Source: Daphnia carinata
Taxonomy: Eukaryota; Arthropoda; Branchiopoda; Diplostraca; Daphniidae
DNA: 64,000 nt
Reading direction: 5' to 3'
NCBI RefSeq assembly: GCF_022539665.2
Contig: NC_081333.1
Location: 1,612,001-1,676,000, forward strand
Shown here in pieces: positions 14,417 through 26,344 of the stretch (the stretch's first letter is position 1; the number at the start of each line of letters is the position of its first letter). The position numbers and the translations under genes are program-made. Below the pieces are notes generated by a model, which saw nothing but the letters and a program-made list of their open reading frames with translations, had not been told where the DNA came from and did no database searches.

Positions 14417-14761
14417 TTTAAAATAAGTTGTTACACCACGTGAAATTACGCTGTTTACTTTCTTTGCCGTATCGATCTGTGAGACTACAGACTAGGGCAA
14501 CTTGGGGAGTACGCCCCGATTGAAACCCTTCAAGGAGCAGGGCGAAAAACAAACGTCCTACTCCCCAAAAACCTTGCCCCGAAATTCTGAAACTCCTTCC
14601 CCGATCGGTAAAAAAGTTCAGGGTTGGTTGTGGAGCCCAACCTTACACCGTTCATTCCTTGCCCCATTCCAAACCCGGTTTGCAATTCCAAAGGGTTTTT
14701 GCCTCACTTTCATCATTTGGCAACAGAGCCTCTTGTGAAGAAGAGTGAAACGAAGCTAAAA
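14417..14761. promoter_or_regulatory. Shared upstream region of PAK1IP1 (-) and SF3B1 (+)
   Basis: These 345 bases separate the start codons of two divergent housekeeping genes and probably act as a bidirectional promoter (inference from layout). The sequence is unusual for the window in having many CCCC and GGGG runs. It contains an inverted pair, TTGGGGAGTA at 14502-14511 and TACTCCCCAA at 14559-14568, that could fold. I see no TATA box. Confidence 0.5.
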
Positions 14762-17700
14762 ATGGAGAACGCGAAGGCACCGAATACGTACGACGGTAAT
14801 TGGAATTTACTATAATTTCAACAATCCATATTCCTATGAATTTTGTTTATTTTAATTAATCTAGATTTTTTTGTATTAATTTTGATATCGATCCGTTAGT
14901 TTATATTACTAAGTTTGTAGTTTACAAATGTTTTATGGATTTCCCAAAACAACCAAACAAACATGCCATAGTATGACGGTGCTAAACATGTGGTTTGGTT
15001 TATCTTTCTAGAAATCGCTGCTCAAGTTCAGGAAATCCAATCAAGGAGCAAGGTAGATATATCTGAAAAAGATCGGATCGGGTTTGGCGAATCAGGCATT
15101 TTTGATTCAGAAATCTATGGTGAAGTTCAAAGTCGATTTGATGGATATGTGACTTCAATTGCAACAAATGATGAAGTTGAAGAAGAAGACTATGATGGAG
15201 GAGTTACAACTGGAGGGCGCCAAACCTTTACAGCTCCCGCTGCCATACTCAATGAAGTGGCAGGAGAAGATTTTGACCCATTTGCTGAGCATCGACGACC
15301 AACTATTGCAGACAGGGAAGATGAATATAGAGCAAAACGAAGGAAGATGGTTATTTCACCGGAGCGTGTTGATCCCTTTGCTGAAGGTAAATCAAATTTT
15401 ATTTGATCCATGCTGTTTTTGATCATGTAAATGTTAGAAATTCCCATTGTGGTGAAATTGTTGGGATTTCATTCCTTGTGGTTAAGCTTAAGTGATACTT
15501 TATTATTAAGTAAACTTTTTTTGTTTATTTGCATTCTCATCGTGATCCATTGGCAAATTAAAAGGTGCCATAACCACCAGTTAAGTTAAGAGCTCTTGGA
15601 GGTGAGTAATCTAAGGCTCTCAAAGGGAATAATTACACGAAACTGTTAAGAATGCGAGAAGCCAATATTAACCTAGAACAAGCTACTTGATTATATAGGT
15701 GGATTGTTCACTTGTGGGCCAGGAGCTGTTCTGCTCAATTCCCCTTCCGTAACCATCATCACGTATGTATTTGTAACTTCTTGTGGGCGATGGGACCATT
15801 TGGAGTGTTAACTACTCCGTCGTCCACAAGGGGTTAGGTCACGGTTGGCCGTTTTTTCTTTGACATTTTAATTGGGATCGAAACCTTCCCCGGAATTTGA
15901 CTTACAATCCATTTTTGTCTTTCTTTATATTGCTATTCTGTGCAGGCGGTAAAACTCCAGACGTAGGGTCTCGCACGTACGCACACATCATTCGTGAACA
16001 GCAGTTGCGCGCAGAAGAACAAGAGGTAAAGATAGTAGCTAACCATAGCAGCATTGGTCAGAAATTGAAGCTTTGTTTTGGTTATCAGGTTCGGCGTAAG
16101 CTTGCTGACAAGGCCAAGGATGGTACTTTGAAAGCTGTATCAATCCCATCAAATGGCGAAGGAACCGAAGCACCAAGGAAACGTGCGGCGCGCTGGGACC
16201 AAACAGGTGAAGGCGATACAGGTCCAGCGGCCACTCCAGTTGTTGCACCAACAGTTCCAACGGTTAAGAAGAAGACTTGGGAAGTTGAAACGCCAGCCGT
16301 AGCTCGTTGGGATGAAACACCTGCGCGCTCTAAGGGTTCAGAAACGCCAGCAGCCGGAGGAGTCACACCTGGAAGTCGTTTGTGGGATGCTACGCCGGGG
16401 CATGACGATTCGCGCAAAAGGAATCGTTGGGATGAAACACCTAAAACAGAAAGAGCTGGAGAATTCACCCCCGGTTTTGGTTCCGGTTGGGCCGAAACAC
16501 CCAGGACAGACCGCGGTGGGGACACAATTCAGGAGACACCTACTCCGTCGGCATCAAAACGTCGCAGTCGTTGGGATGAAACACCAGCCAATTCCAGTGC
16601 TACACCGTCCGGTGGAATGACCCCACAAACTCCTTCGTTATCTGGAGCCATGACTCCAAGAATGACCCCTGGTGGAGCTACCCCCATCGGACAAAAAGCA
16701 ATGGCCATGGCCACCCCGACCCCCGGTCATCTTGTTACAATGACTCCGGAGCAACTTCAGGTAACATTAATTGTCGTTTTGCTTGTGAAATGTTAAAATT
16801 TTAATATTGACCAAATAAGGCTTACCGGTGGGAGAGAGAAATCGATGAAAGAAACCGCCCGATTGGGGACGATGAACTGGATGGCATGTTTCCTGAAGGT
16901 TACAAAGTTTTGCCTCCACCAGCTGGATACATTCCTCTGCGCACTCCCGCCCGCAAGTTGACTGCGACTCCCACACCATTAGCTGGTGCCAACTCTGGTT
17001 TTTATATGCAGCAAGAAGATAAAACTGCATCGAAATATATGGATACACAACCCAAAGGAGGAAATTTGCCATTTTTGAAACCAGAAGATGCACAGTATTT
17101 CGATAAGCTCTTGGTAAGTATTATTGTTACCTGATCAATTATAAAGTACAGTTTAATAGATCTTTTGGAATTTACAGATCGATGTTGACGAAGATTCGTT
17201 AAGTCCAGAGGAACTAAAAGAACGAAAAATTATGACCCTTCTTCTGAAAATTAAAAATGGCACACCGCCCATGCGTAAATCAGCGCTTCGACAAATCACG
17301 GATAAGGTAAACTATTCTTGTGTATGGGCTAAAAGAAAAGCTATTCATCTGGCTGACTTTCATTCTACAGGCTAGGGAATTCGGTGCGGGACCACTTTTC
17401 AACCAAATTCTTCCCCTACTGATGTCTCCAACTCTCGAAGATCAAGAGCGACATTTGCTTGTGAAAGTTATTGACCGTATTTTGTACAAATTGGATGACT
17501 TGGTCCGCCCTTACGTCCACAAAATTCTCGTCGTCATTGAACCACTTCTGATTGACGAAGACTATTACGCCCGTGTCGAAGGCCGAGAGATTATTTCCAA
17601 CTTGGCTAAAGCAGCTGGTCTAGCCACTATGATTTCTACTATGAGACCAGATATCGATAATATCGATGAATACGTGCGTAACACGACAGCAAGAGCTTTT

Positions 17701-20249
17701 GCAGTAGTAGCTTCTGCTTTAGGAATTCCTTCACTACTTCCGTTCCTTAAGGTAAATTTTTTTTTCTTTCACATTGTACCGAACCGACCAAAAACAAAAT
17801 TTTCTTTTCAATCTAGGCTGTATGTAAGAGTAAGAAGTCTTGGCAAGCACGCCACACTGGCATCAAAATTGTTCAGCAAATTGCCATTCTGATGGGCTGT
17901 GCCATCTTACCTCACCTGCGAAATTTGGTCGAGATCATTGAACATGGCTTGGTGGATGAGCAGCAGAAGGTTCGTACCATAACGGCTTTGTCGATTGCCG
18001 CGTTGGCCGAAGCCGCTACCCCGTACGGTATTGAGAGCTTTGACTCCGTGCTAAAACCTCTTTGGAAAGGTATACGAACCCATCGTGGTAAAGGATTGGC
18101 TGCTTTCCTTAAGGTATCTTTGGTCTAATGTAACCGATGTTTGCCAAAAAAGTTTCCTATAGCAATTTTATTAATAGGCCATTGGTTACTTGATTCCACT
18201 CATGGATGCGGAATATGCCAATTATTACACTCGTGAAGTGATGTTGATTTTAATTCGTGAGTTTCAGTCACCTGACGAGGAAATGAAAAAAATTGTGCTT
18301 AAAGTGGTGAAACAGTGTTGCGCGACTGATGGTGTTGAACCCCAATACATCAAGACGGAAATTCTACCACACTTCTTCAAGAGTTTCTGGAATCACAGGA
18401 TGGCGTTAGACAGACGTAATTATCGACAACTAGTTGACACGACAGTAGAAATTGCCAATCGTGTTGGTGCAGCTGAAATTATCGGTCGTGTGGTTGATGA
18501 TTTGAAGGTATTACAGAGCACTTCGAAATTGAAATATCGAAAAAACTAAACCATACATTTTTTGCAAGGATGAAAATGAACAATATCGTAAAATGGTCAT
18601 GGAAACCGTAGAGAAGATCATGGGTAACCTTGGTGCCGCTGATATTGACGCTCGCTTGGAAGAGCAGCTCATAGACGGCATTCTGTACGCCTTCCAGGAA
18701 CAGACGACAGAAGATGTAGTTATGTTGAATGGATTTGGTACAATAGTAAACTCACTCTCCAAAAGAGTGAAGCCGTACCTGCCACAAATTTGTGGTACTA
18801 TCTTATGGCGTTTAAACAACAAATCTGCGAAAGTAATATTGGGTCACTTAACTACTGGCGAAAACAATGTCAGGCTAACCATTTTCTTCATTTAGGTTAG
18901 ACAGCAAGCGGCAGATTTGATTAGCCGTATTGCTGCAGTTATGAAAACTTGTCAGGAAGAAAAACTTATGGGACATTTGGGAGTTGTTCTCTATGAATAC
19001 CTCGGCGAAGAATATCCCGAAGTTTTGGGTTCTATTCTGGCTGCCCTTAAAGCCATCGTTAACGTTATTGGAATGCACAAGATGACACCGCCAATCAAAG
19101 ACCTCCTTCCTCGATTGACACCGATCTTGAAGGTTCGTTTTAGAATTTATTACCTGTTTTTTTTTTTTTATTAAATTAAAGTCATGATTTATTTTTCAAT
19201 TTAGAATCGGCATGAAAAAGTGCAAGAGAATTGTATCGATTTAGTTGGGCGTATTGCCGATCGTGGACCAGAGTATGTTTCGGCCCGAGAATGGATGCGT
19301 ATCTGTTTCGAACTTCTGGAACTGCTAAAAGCTCACAAGAAAGCCATTCGACGGGCTACAGTCAACACCTTCGGTTATATCGCCAAAGCCATTGGTAAGA
19401 TCAAATGTGCTTTCGAGTCATCATCACTGTCAAAGGGACTTAAATTATAAACGATTTTAGGTCCACATGATGTACTGGCTACCCTTCTTAACAACCTGAA
19501 AGTACAAGAACGTCAGAACCGTGTCTGTACCACCGTTGCTATTGCCATTGTGGCCGAAACTTGTTCGCCATTCACTGTCCTTCCGGGTCTTATGAACGAG
19601 TATCGAGTTCCGGAGCTTAACGTTCAAAACGGTGTTCTGAAGTCAATGTCCTTTTTGTTCGAATATATCGGCGAAATGGGCAAAGATTACATTTACTCCG
19701 TTACTTCGCTTTTAGAAGACGCTTTGATGGATCGGTAATGTAGCTATTTTTTCTAATAAGTCATTCAGGTTGAATTCTAATTCGTTTTTGGGTTGATCAG
19801 AGATTTGGTTCATCGGCAAACTGCTTGTGCGGCTATCAAACACATGGCGTTGGGTGTTTTCGGCTTCGGTTGTGAAGACGCCCTGACCCATCTTCTGAAC
19901 TATGTTTGGCCCAACATTTTCGAAACTTCCCCACATTTGGTTCAAGCTTTTATGGATGCAGTTGAGGGTATGAGAGTAGCGCTGGGTCCAATAAAAGTTC
20001 TGCAGTACGCATTACAGGTAAACAAAAAAAAATTTTTTTTTACTTATAACATTCATGCTAATTATTCTTGAGTTTGTTTGGGATATTTAGGGTTTATTCC
20101 ATCCCGCACGGAAAGTTCGTGACGTATATTGGAAGATTTACAACTCACTTTACATTGGAGGTCAAGATTCTCTGGTGTGTGGGTACCCGCGAGTAGCCAA
20201 CGAAGGGAAGAATTCTTTTATCCGTTATGAACTCGATTATGTCTTGTAA
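14762..20249 (+). CDS. SF3B1: Splicing factor 3B subunit 1 (SF3b155), 15 exons
   Basis: Largest subunit of the SF3b complex of U2 snRNP; it clamps the branch-point helix during pre-mRNA splicing. Exons: 14762-14795, 15012-15386, 15946-16025, 16089-16760, 16820-17113, 17178-17306, 17371-17751, 17817-18113, 18178-18507, 18569-18832, 18896-19132, 19205-19394, 19461-19734, 19801-20017 and 20091-20249. They join in frame to 1310 residues (human 1304). The N-terminal part (exon 4) has repeated RWDxTP-type motifs, the U2AF-ligand and phospho-Thr-Pro sites of this family. From exon 6 on it is a HEAT-repeat solenoid nearly identical to animal orthologues, ending YELDYVL. Positions matching human mutation hotspots are conserved: YVRN and NTTAR in exon 7, QARHTGIK and DEQQKVRT in exon 8. 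AATAAA lies at 20298. Confidence 0.97.
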
Positions 20250-20297
20250 TTCTTTGCTGTACTACATTTTACACAAGTTTCATGTCCTGATTTAAAA

Positions 20298-20303
20298 AAT
20301 AAA
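20298..20303 (+). terminator. Polyadenylation signal AATAAA of SF3B1
   Basis: Canonical AATAAA 49 bases after the SF3B1 stop codon, ahead of the converging COQ10 gene. Confidence 0.65.
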
Positions 20304-20413
20304 CTCACTTAAGCCGTCGGAATTTTTTAGTGTAAAATCCCTGTTATTTTTCAATTGTGTAATGTGTTGTCAAACTTTAGGTACAGTATTTAACATTACA
20401 ATTTAGCTAAATA

Positions 20414-21291
20414 TCATGACGTTGCAGATAACACCTGTGGCCTTTGACCCGTTACGGATGCAGGCCCGTAGCGTCTCCTCGCTTCTGTCAAAAAGGCCGT
20501 AACCATTTGCCTAACTACTTGATCAAAAAACATATGTGACAGCTGAGAATGGATCGCAGACCGAAATTCAAAGGATATAGAAAAATCCAAGAGGCAACTT
20601 TTGGGATTTTCCTTTAGTCCAGGGCTAAATTTCCAAATTGTTAGCAGATGATTGAAGAGTTTTCCTTCAGAGCACACAGATTTCACCAAATTTGGTGGGG
20701 TTAGCATGACACTACTTGTATAGCTTTCTACTAGCAATGGTGGAAAGCCAATGGCTAAATCAGCTCTAAGATGCCCAGGAGTTCTGGATGTGACTACAGA
20801 GCTCTTGCAGTATGGAACAAAATTTTTATACTTTTCAACTTCCGCAACAACATTGTACATTTGCTCCATTGAATATCTGTGAGATTCATTTTAGAATTCT
20901 ATCATAAAAAACATACTTAGTTTATGTTACCCTAGTAATCTTCTTTCAGAATAATCTTTTCTTTTATTTCCAATCTCTAGTCCACCAGGCAGCTTAATGA
21001 AGCCACGACTAGCCACAACTAGGTCAACTCTTCTATCACTAGAGTTCTTAGAAAGGATGGCTTCATGGTATGGTGTAGGACCTTGAATACATTGGATACC
21101 ATTACATTTACCTGCAACATTTCTGGATGAGAAGTTATTACACAATATGAAGCAAACAGAACAAGGAATGGCATCTATGCTATTTACCTGGCAAATGTAA
21201 TGTAATCCCTTTTAGGCGATAAGACTATCGTACTACCACGGCACGAAAACTTCAAGATGGCAATGAATGGCAACGGACAACTTGTCGGCAT
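20414..21291 (-). CDS. COQ10: Coenzyme Q-binding protein COQ10, mitochondrial, three exons
   Basis: Mitochondrial inner-membrane START-domain protein that binds ubiquinone and is needed for efficient respiration. Exons in transcript order: 21188-21291, 20931-21122 and 20414-20876, joining to 252 residues. The core is diagnostic of the family: [23 protein letters not shown] spans the second junction, and [31 protein letters not shown] and [11 protein letters not shown] follow. The first exon encodes a Cys/Leu/Lys-containing N-terminus with few acids, plausible as a mitochondrial targeting sequence. The borders of exons 1-2 are canonical (gtaaat and ccag), but this part is not conserved, so the start is less sure than the core. 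The gene converges with SF3B1. Confidence 0.9.
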
Positions 21292-22560
21292 TTCCGATAA
21301 TTAAAATTAATAAAGACCCAGCAACATTTTTCTACACAATCCACCCACAATTCAACACAGTCGTTGAACAAATGCAGACGACTTCACAGTGATTCAGAAG
21401 TGAAAGTGGCTTCGGCATTGCCATTTGTTTCTATTCATTCAATGAATAACGATAAATTTATGTAAGTATTTAAAACAACAAATTCATAAGGTACTTCTGC
21501 AGTAAATCAGTGGTATAGTGGTCTATTTCATGATTCTGCTGGTATGTGAAAATGAACCATTAATCGCAAATGTTTTCGGCTAGCAGAACAGGGCTAAATG
21601 CCAACGTCACAGAGTCACAGAGGTCACATTCTCATAGACCAAGTGATATATCCCAGTATTTGAATTGAAAAACACAACACGAAGGGAAAAAAAGAGATTA
21701 ATAACCATCGCTGCAGGCTCCCTGCGTAATCTAACATGATAACACAGAAGAAGCAATGGCCACTGGACGGGTATTGACATACATTAAGTCCATATAATCC
21801 CGTTATGCTCACAGCCATTTTGTCTTCCAGTCAGCTTTCAAAACGTCGTTCGCTTCAGTCGGTAAGTTGTCTTTTCCAGTTTCGTTTTAGGCAGTTATAT
21901 TATTAAGCCGTTTGACATGCACATCTTTTTTATACCGAGGCCAGGCTTCAGATGTCCTTTTTCGTTTTAAAAAAAAGTTAATACAAAAAATTAGTAACAA
22001 AAAAATTAATGAAATAAAACTGTACCTCAAGCTTCGAGCCACATGCAAAAAAAAAGTTCAGACGCCAAATTACACTGTTGTTTATTAAAGCCAACAAACT
22101 TGTGATATTTTAACAGATGGTAGAGTTATTATATCATAAGCTATAAGTTATCATCATATTGTATAATTTTATGTTCAACTGGTAGGTTGTGCATACACAT
22201 TATACAATTAGTATTCAAAGCCAGCCATATCCATTTTTGTGCAAGTTAAAATTTTCTCCCGATATAAAATGCAATAATTTTGAGCATGACGCCAATTTCG
22301 AATTAAATCCCAATCGTTGTCCAAATTCACCCGTAGTGAATTTGATGAGCACTTCAGTATCTTATAGTTTATGTGATTACAGACAACCGAAAAAATAGCA
22401 GAACTTTTGTTCCGCCAAGGATGTAGAGAAGTAGTTTTAACGGGAGTATAACTGCATTATACAATACTGTGTTGATCACTGCACATTCTGTATTCATTCT
22501 CTTATATTTGAACAGATTTTTGAGCAAAATAAAACGGTTTATTGGCCGTCGTCTGCAAAG
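21292..22560. other. Intergenic between COQ10 and cytidine deaminase copy 1
   Basis: About 1.27 kb of AT-rich sequence upstream of both flanking genes. Only short open frames with no recognisable product occur. A segment near 21508 faintly recalls a tRNA D-arm but lacks a matching TPsiC arm. No repeat was assigned. Confidence 0.4.
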
Positions 22561-23168
22561 ATGGGAGACAACCATCAAGAATCTGTAAAATACGATCTTC
22601 TAGGTATAGCGTATTGGTCTTACAATTTCTTTAATCTATGACGCCTTACTACTACTCATTTTTCAGATTCCTCGGTTAAAACTATTATTAACAAGGCTCA
22701 GGCCATTAGAGAAAAAGCATATTGCCCTTACAGCAAATTTGCAGTGGGCGCGGCACTGTTGTGTGAAGATGGAACTATAGTTGATGGCTGCAATGTTGAA
22801 AATGTTTCATATGGCTTGACAATATGTGCAGAAAGAGCTGCCATTTGTAAAGCTATTTCCCAAGAACAGAAATCTTTCAAATGCATAGCCATTTGCGCTG
22901 AGATGGAAGACTACTTTGTCAGTCCTTGTGGAGCTTGTCGGCAGGTAAACATCTGTTTATAAGAAGTAGAAAATAAATCGCTACATTACGTGCCAACAAA
23001 TCACAAAACATTCTTTCTATTCATCGTTTTCTCGTCAAGGTTCTAGCCGAATTCAACACTGGCATGGAAGTCTACTTGTGCAAACCAAATAACGACATTG
23101 TAAAGACTTCGGTGACGAAGTTGCTACCACTCTCATTTACACCAAACTGGGTTTCGTTTTCCACATGA
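22561..23168 (+). CDS. CDA: Cytidine deaminase, copy 1, three exons
   Basis: Zinc enzyme that hydrolytically deaminates cytidine and deoxycytidine to uridine and deoxyuridine in pyrimidine salvage. Exons 22561-22603, 22667-22944 and 23040-23168 give 149 residues, the usual size of the homotetrameric animal enzyme. Seen: YCPYSKFAVGAALL (substrate pocket and N-terminal signature), NVENVSYGLTICAERAAI (first zinc Cys and catalytic Glu, CAE) and PCGACRQV (the second and third zinc Cys), the last completed across the junction at 22944/23040. The end FTPNWVSFST resembles the family C-terminus. A second copy at 30974-31608 has identical exon lengths, so this is a recent or well-preserved local duplication. 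Confidence 0.95.
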
Positions 23169-26100
23169 TTCTCCTCGTTTTCCACATGAACCCCAAAATG
23201 TCACTATTTTTGTCCAAAAATATCATAAAAATGACATTATCATACCACTTTTAAAGGATTTTATTACCCTAGATTCTGTCAGTTACCAGAGAACACCAGG
23301 AAACATTTGGCTAAGAAGAAATCCAATCGTTCTGAGATAAGAGATTTTTGGCAGAACTATTTATGATTATAAACTCGCATCGGGACAAATTTTGGAGTTC
23401 ATCAATGTTTTTTCAAGTTTTGGCGTTTGTTGCTGATGCACGCAAACGAATGTTGCTGTGTAGCTCAAAATAGCGGAATTAGGCAAGTATTTATCAGGTA
23501 AAACAGGTTGCCGTCAGAGATGGTTGCCGTAGTCAAATGGCGTCCCGTACTTGGCTACCAGGAAATGGCAACCGGTTTTATCTCATTTTGTCCTTCTTTT
23601 TCCATTCGCTTTTCCCCCAGGGAGAAAACAGATTTTGGGCATTTCCTATAGTTTGGTTTGCCATTTATTAATTATCTGTTTCCTTCCTTGTAACTAAATC
23701 TTAATTAAACCACAGACAGCTGTAGGCTGTATTAAAAATGTAAGCCTCGAAACGGTACTGATAGATGGCATTGCTCAGGATAACATCTATCTCCACAAGA
23801 GGCGCTAAAAACTGTTGTACGGCAGGTAGCGTTAGAAACAGCATACCAGGCGTAAGCGAGGCGCTTGTTGTTTTATGTTTAGGAAGGTGTTTAGTTTTGC
23901 AATTTCTGGAGGTGGATGGCGAGAAATTTCCCAGCTTTTAATTAGGTGTCTACCACACACATTTTAGAATCAGATATAGATTAAGTTTCATGCTTCGTAA
24001 AATAATAAATTGGCTTAAATACCGCAAACGAAGTAGTAAGATGTATTTAATTTTTTTACAGGTTGCATCATTTGTACTCTAGATTCCGTGATCCATGCCA
24101 TATGGTCTGCAATTGTATCCTGTGATATTTGTTACATCCAGATATTTGAGTTATGAAGCTGTTTGCTTTGGGTAAATTCATTCTGTAGAAAGTGCTGGAT
24201 GGTAAATGTGCTTTGGAATTGACTTAAGCTACTGAAGGTCTATCTTTTAGTAACTCCTGTAGTATTATGGTGAAGCAATTTTATAAAATATTTCTCTTTG
24301 ACACAACATTTAAAATGGCTGAACCTATTTGCAGTAAATCTTGTTTCCAACAAAATAGTTGATTACAGTATTTTATGCTACACAGAAGATGTGATTGAAT
24401 TCATCGCTGACCAAGGTACCCTGTACACTCCTAGAATATCAAGAACTACTGTTGAGGTTGATTTGGAGTCTGGTTGGTTACTACTGAAAGCATTAATAAT
24501 TCTAAAATAGCAATCTTTAGTAAACAGACTTCACTCCGTGACAATCATATGCAACATGCAAGTTAAAGAAAACATTTTCTTAAAATGTTTTATTTTTGGT
24601 TAAAAAAGGTAGTACTACATAGAGCAAAGCAATTGAGCAAATAAGTCCAGTAATATGTTTATAAATTAAAAGCTCTGGTGTGGTGTGAACCATTTCTTTG
24701 TTCTCATGCCTTGAACTAAATTTTTTTATTTAATCACACTATATGTATTTCAAGGGAAAATTGCTGCCTGACTGTAAACTACAACTATTGCGACCGTTTC
24801 AAATTCTGCCATATCTATGGTTCTTGTTTTTCTTCATCTCATATCCAAAGTAGAGTGCGATAAAAGTCATTAGCTACGGAAAGCTTTTTTCCGAGCCATA
24901 ATTTGAAATATTTCAATCACTCAGTTTATCCGATTATTTACGCGAATCCGTCCCGTCTTCCAGTTCAGTGGAAATTGTTTCTGGTCTAATCTTCGAAATA
25001 GAGTTGTGTTTGTGTCCTAATTCAACTTTTTATTGCCATTTTTTTCCGTTTTGCTCTTTTTTCCTTATTGTTATTTAGATGGCTGTTATACGGATAAGAA
25101 AAGCAATCGCCGAACACCAAGACGGACGGCAAGACGTCATAGATCATAAAAATAACCAGATCATAAAAATAACCAGATCACCACCTACGAGTGTCTATTT
25201 GTAACGAATGCATTCATCTCCTGCGTTGATAACTGCGCCATAAGTATGACATGTGAAGATTGGTCAATACAAAATTTTAAACTTGTAACGAAACCTGAAG
25301 CATTACATCCATATTATGGCCTACAGTTAAGGCCGACAAATTGTTCAAAGTCATAGTTCAATCCATATTGAAACCCAAGGAGCCATACATAGAATCTCTG
25401 CCAAAAAAGTCAAGTATCACTTTCTTGACTCCGCGCACAGTTTGGGATTGTGTGCGCAGCATGTGTCAATTACGTGACAACAGAAAATATCAAAATCGCA
25501 TATTTTGCCTTTAACTCATTAGTTCCAGTCGCAAACTTTGCGGGACTTACGAATGTCTAATTCCTTTTGCTAAGCACTTTGTTTTTCTGGAGTTGTTCAG
25601 TTCAGTGGTGTTAACGGGAAAGTTGCATACAAAGCATTCTAACTTATCATCAAATCAGTCGTTCAACGTGATTGCAGGTAAAGTTTCCTGTATGCCTATT
25701 GAAATAGGTTTAACAGAAAGTTGTTGGATTAAAACCCATAGGATTGAACGTTACCGTCGTCTGCATGTCAGCCATTTTACCTGTGTGAACATGGAAACCA
25801 TTTTGCTCAGTGGTTATTGAAATTTTTCCCGTTGTTTTGTGCATCTATACCAAGCAAGTAGTAACAAAGAACCATTATTTTCATCTAGGCATTATTTTTT
25901 TGCTTATTTGTTAGACCTAAGCAAGTGGAAGCCTAGTATGGTAACTAGTGATGACAAGTAGAACAGCAGATAGCATACCTTTAATGCCCACAATGTGCTT
26001 TGGTAGATGTATTCTTATGCTTTTGGAGTTTACTGTCTCGCAGTTCTTCGACAGAACACTACAGAAACACTTGGGGAATCAAATGCTGGAGACTTTGCAA

Positions 26101-26344
26101 TGAACCTCTCATGTAGGATCATGTATTGACTCTAAACGATTGGCTGGACTGTTTTAAGCTCACTTCCACTAGTTCAGCTCTTAGGATTTAAGACATTTGC
26201 CTTTATTCATCTTTCTCCTTCATTGTTTTCAATATCGTAACTTTTATGTTTATTAGATATATTGTTATTGGTTTCCTTCAACCTCATTTTTGGTTTGATT
26301 TCTTTAGATCTGCTACGTAGGCCCAACAAGAAACAGAGCCCTAA
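23169..26344. other. Gene-poor stretch after cytidine deaminase copy 1
   Basis: About 3.2 kb in which I find no exon I can assign. Open frames are short (for example 24298-24510 and 25593-25820) and resemble nothing known. A small tandem repeat of about 17 bases built on agatcataaaaataacc lies near 25141-25182. The 3' untranslated region of the deaminase occupies the start. Confidence 0.4.

Noticed and set aside
21500-21560. tRNA-like sequence (cagtggtatagtggt)
   Set aside because: Only the D-arm-like words are present; no matching acceptor stem or TPsiC arm was found.
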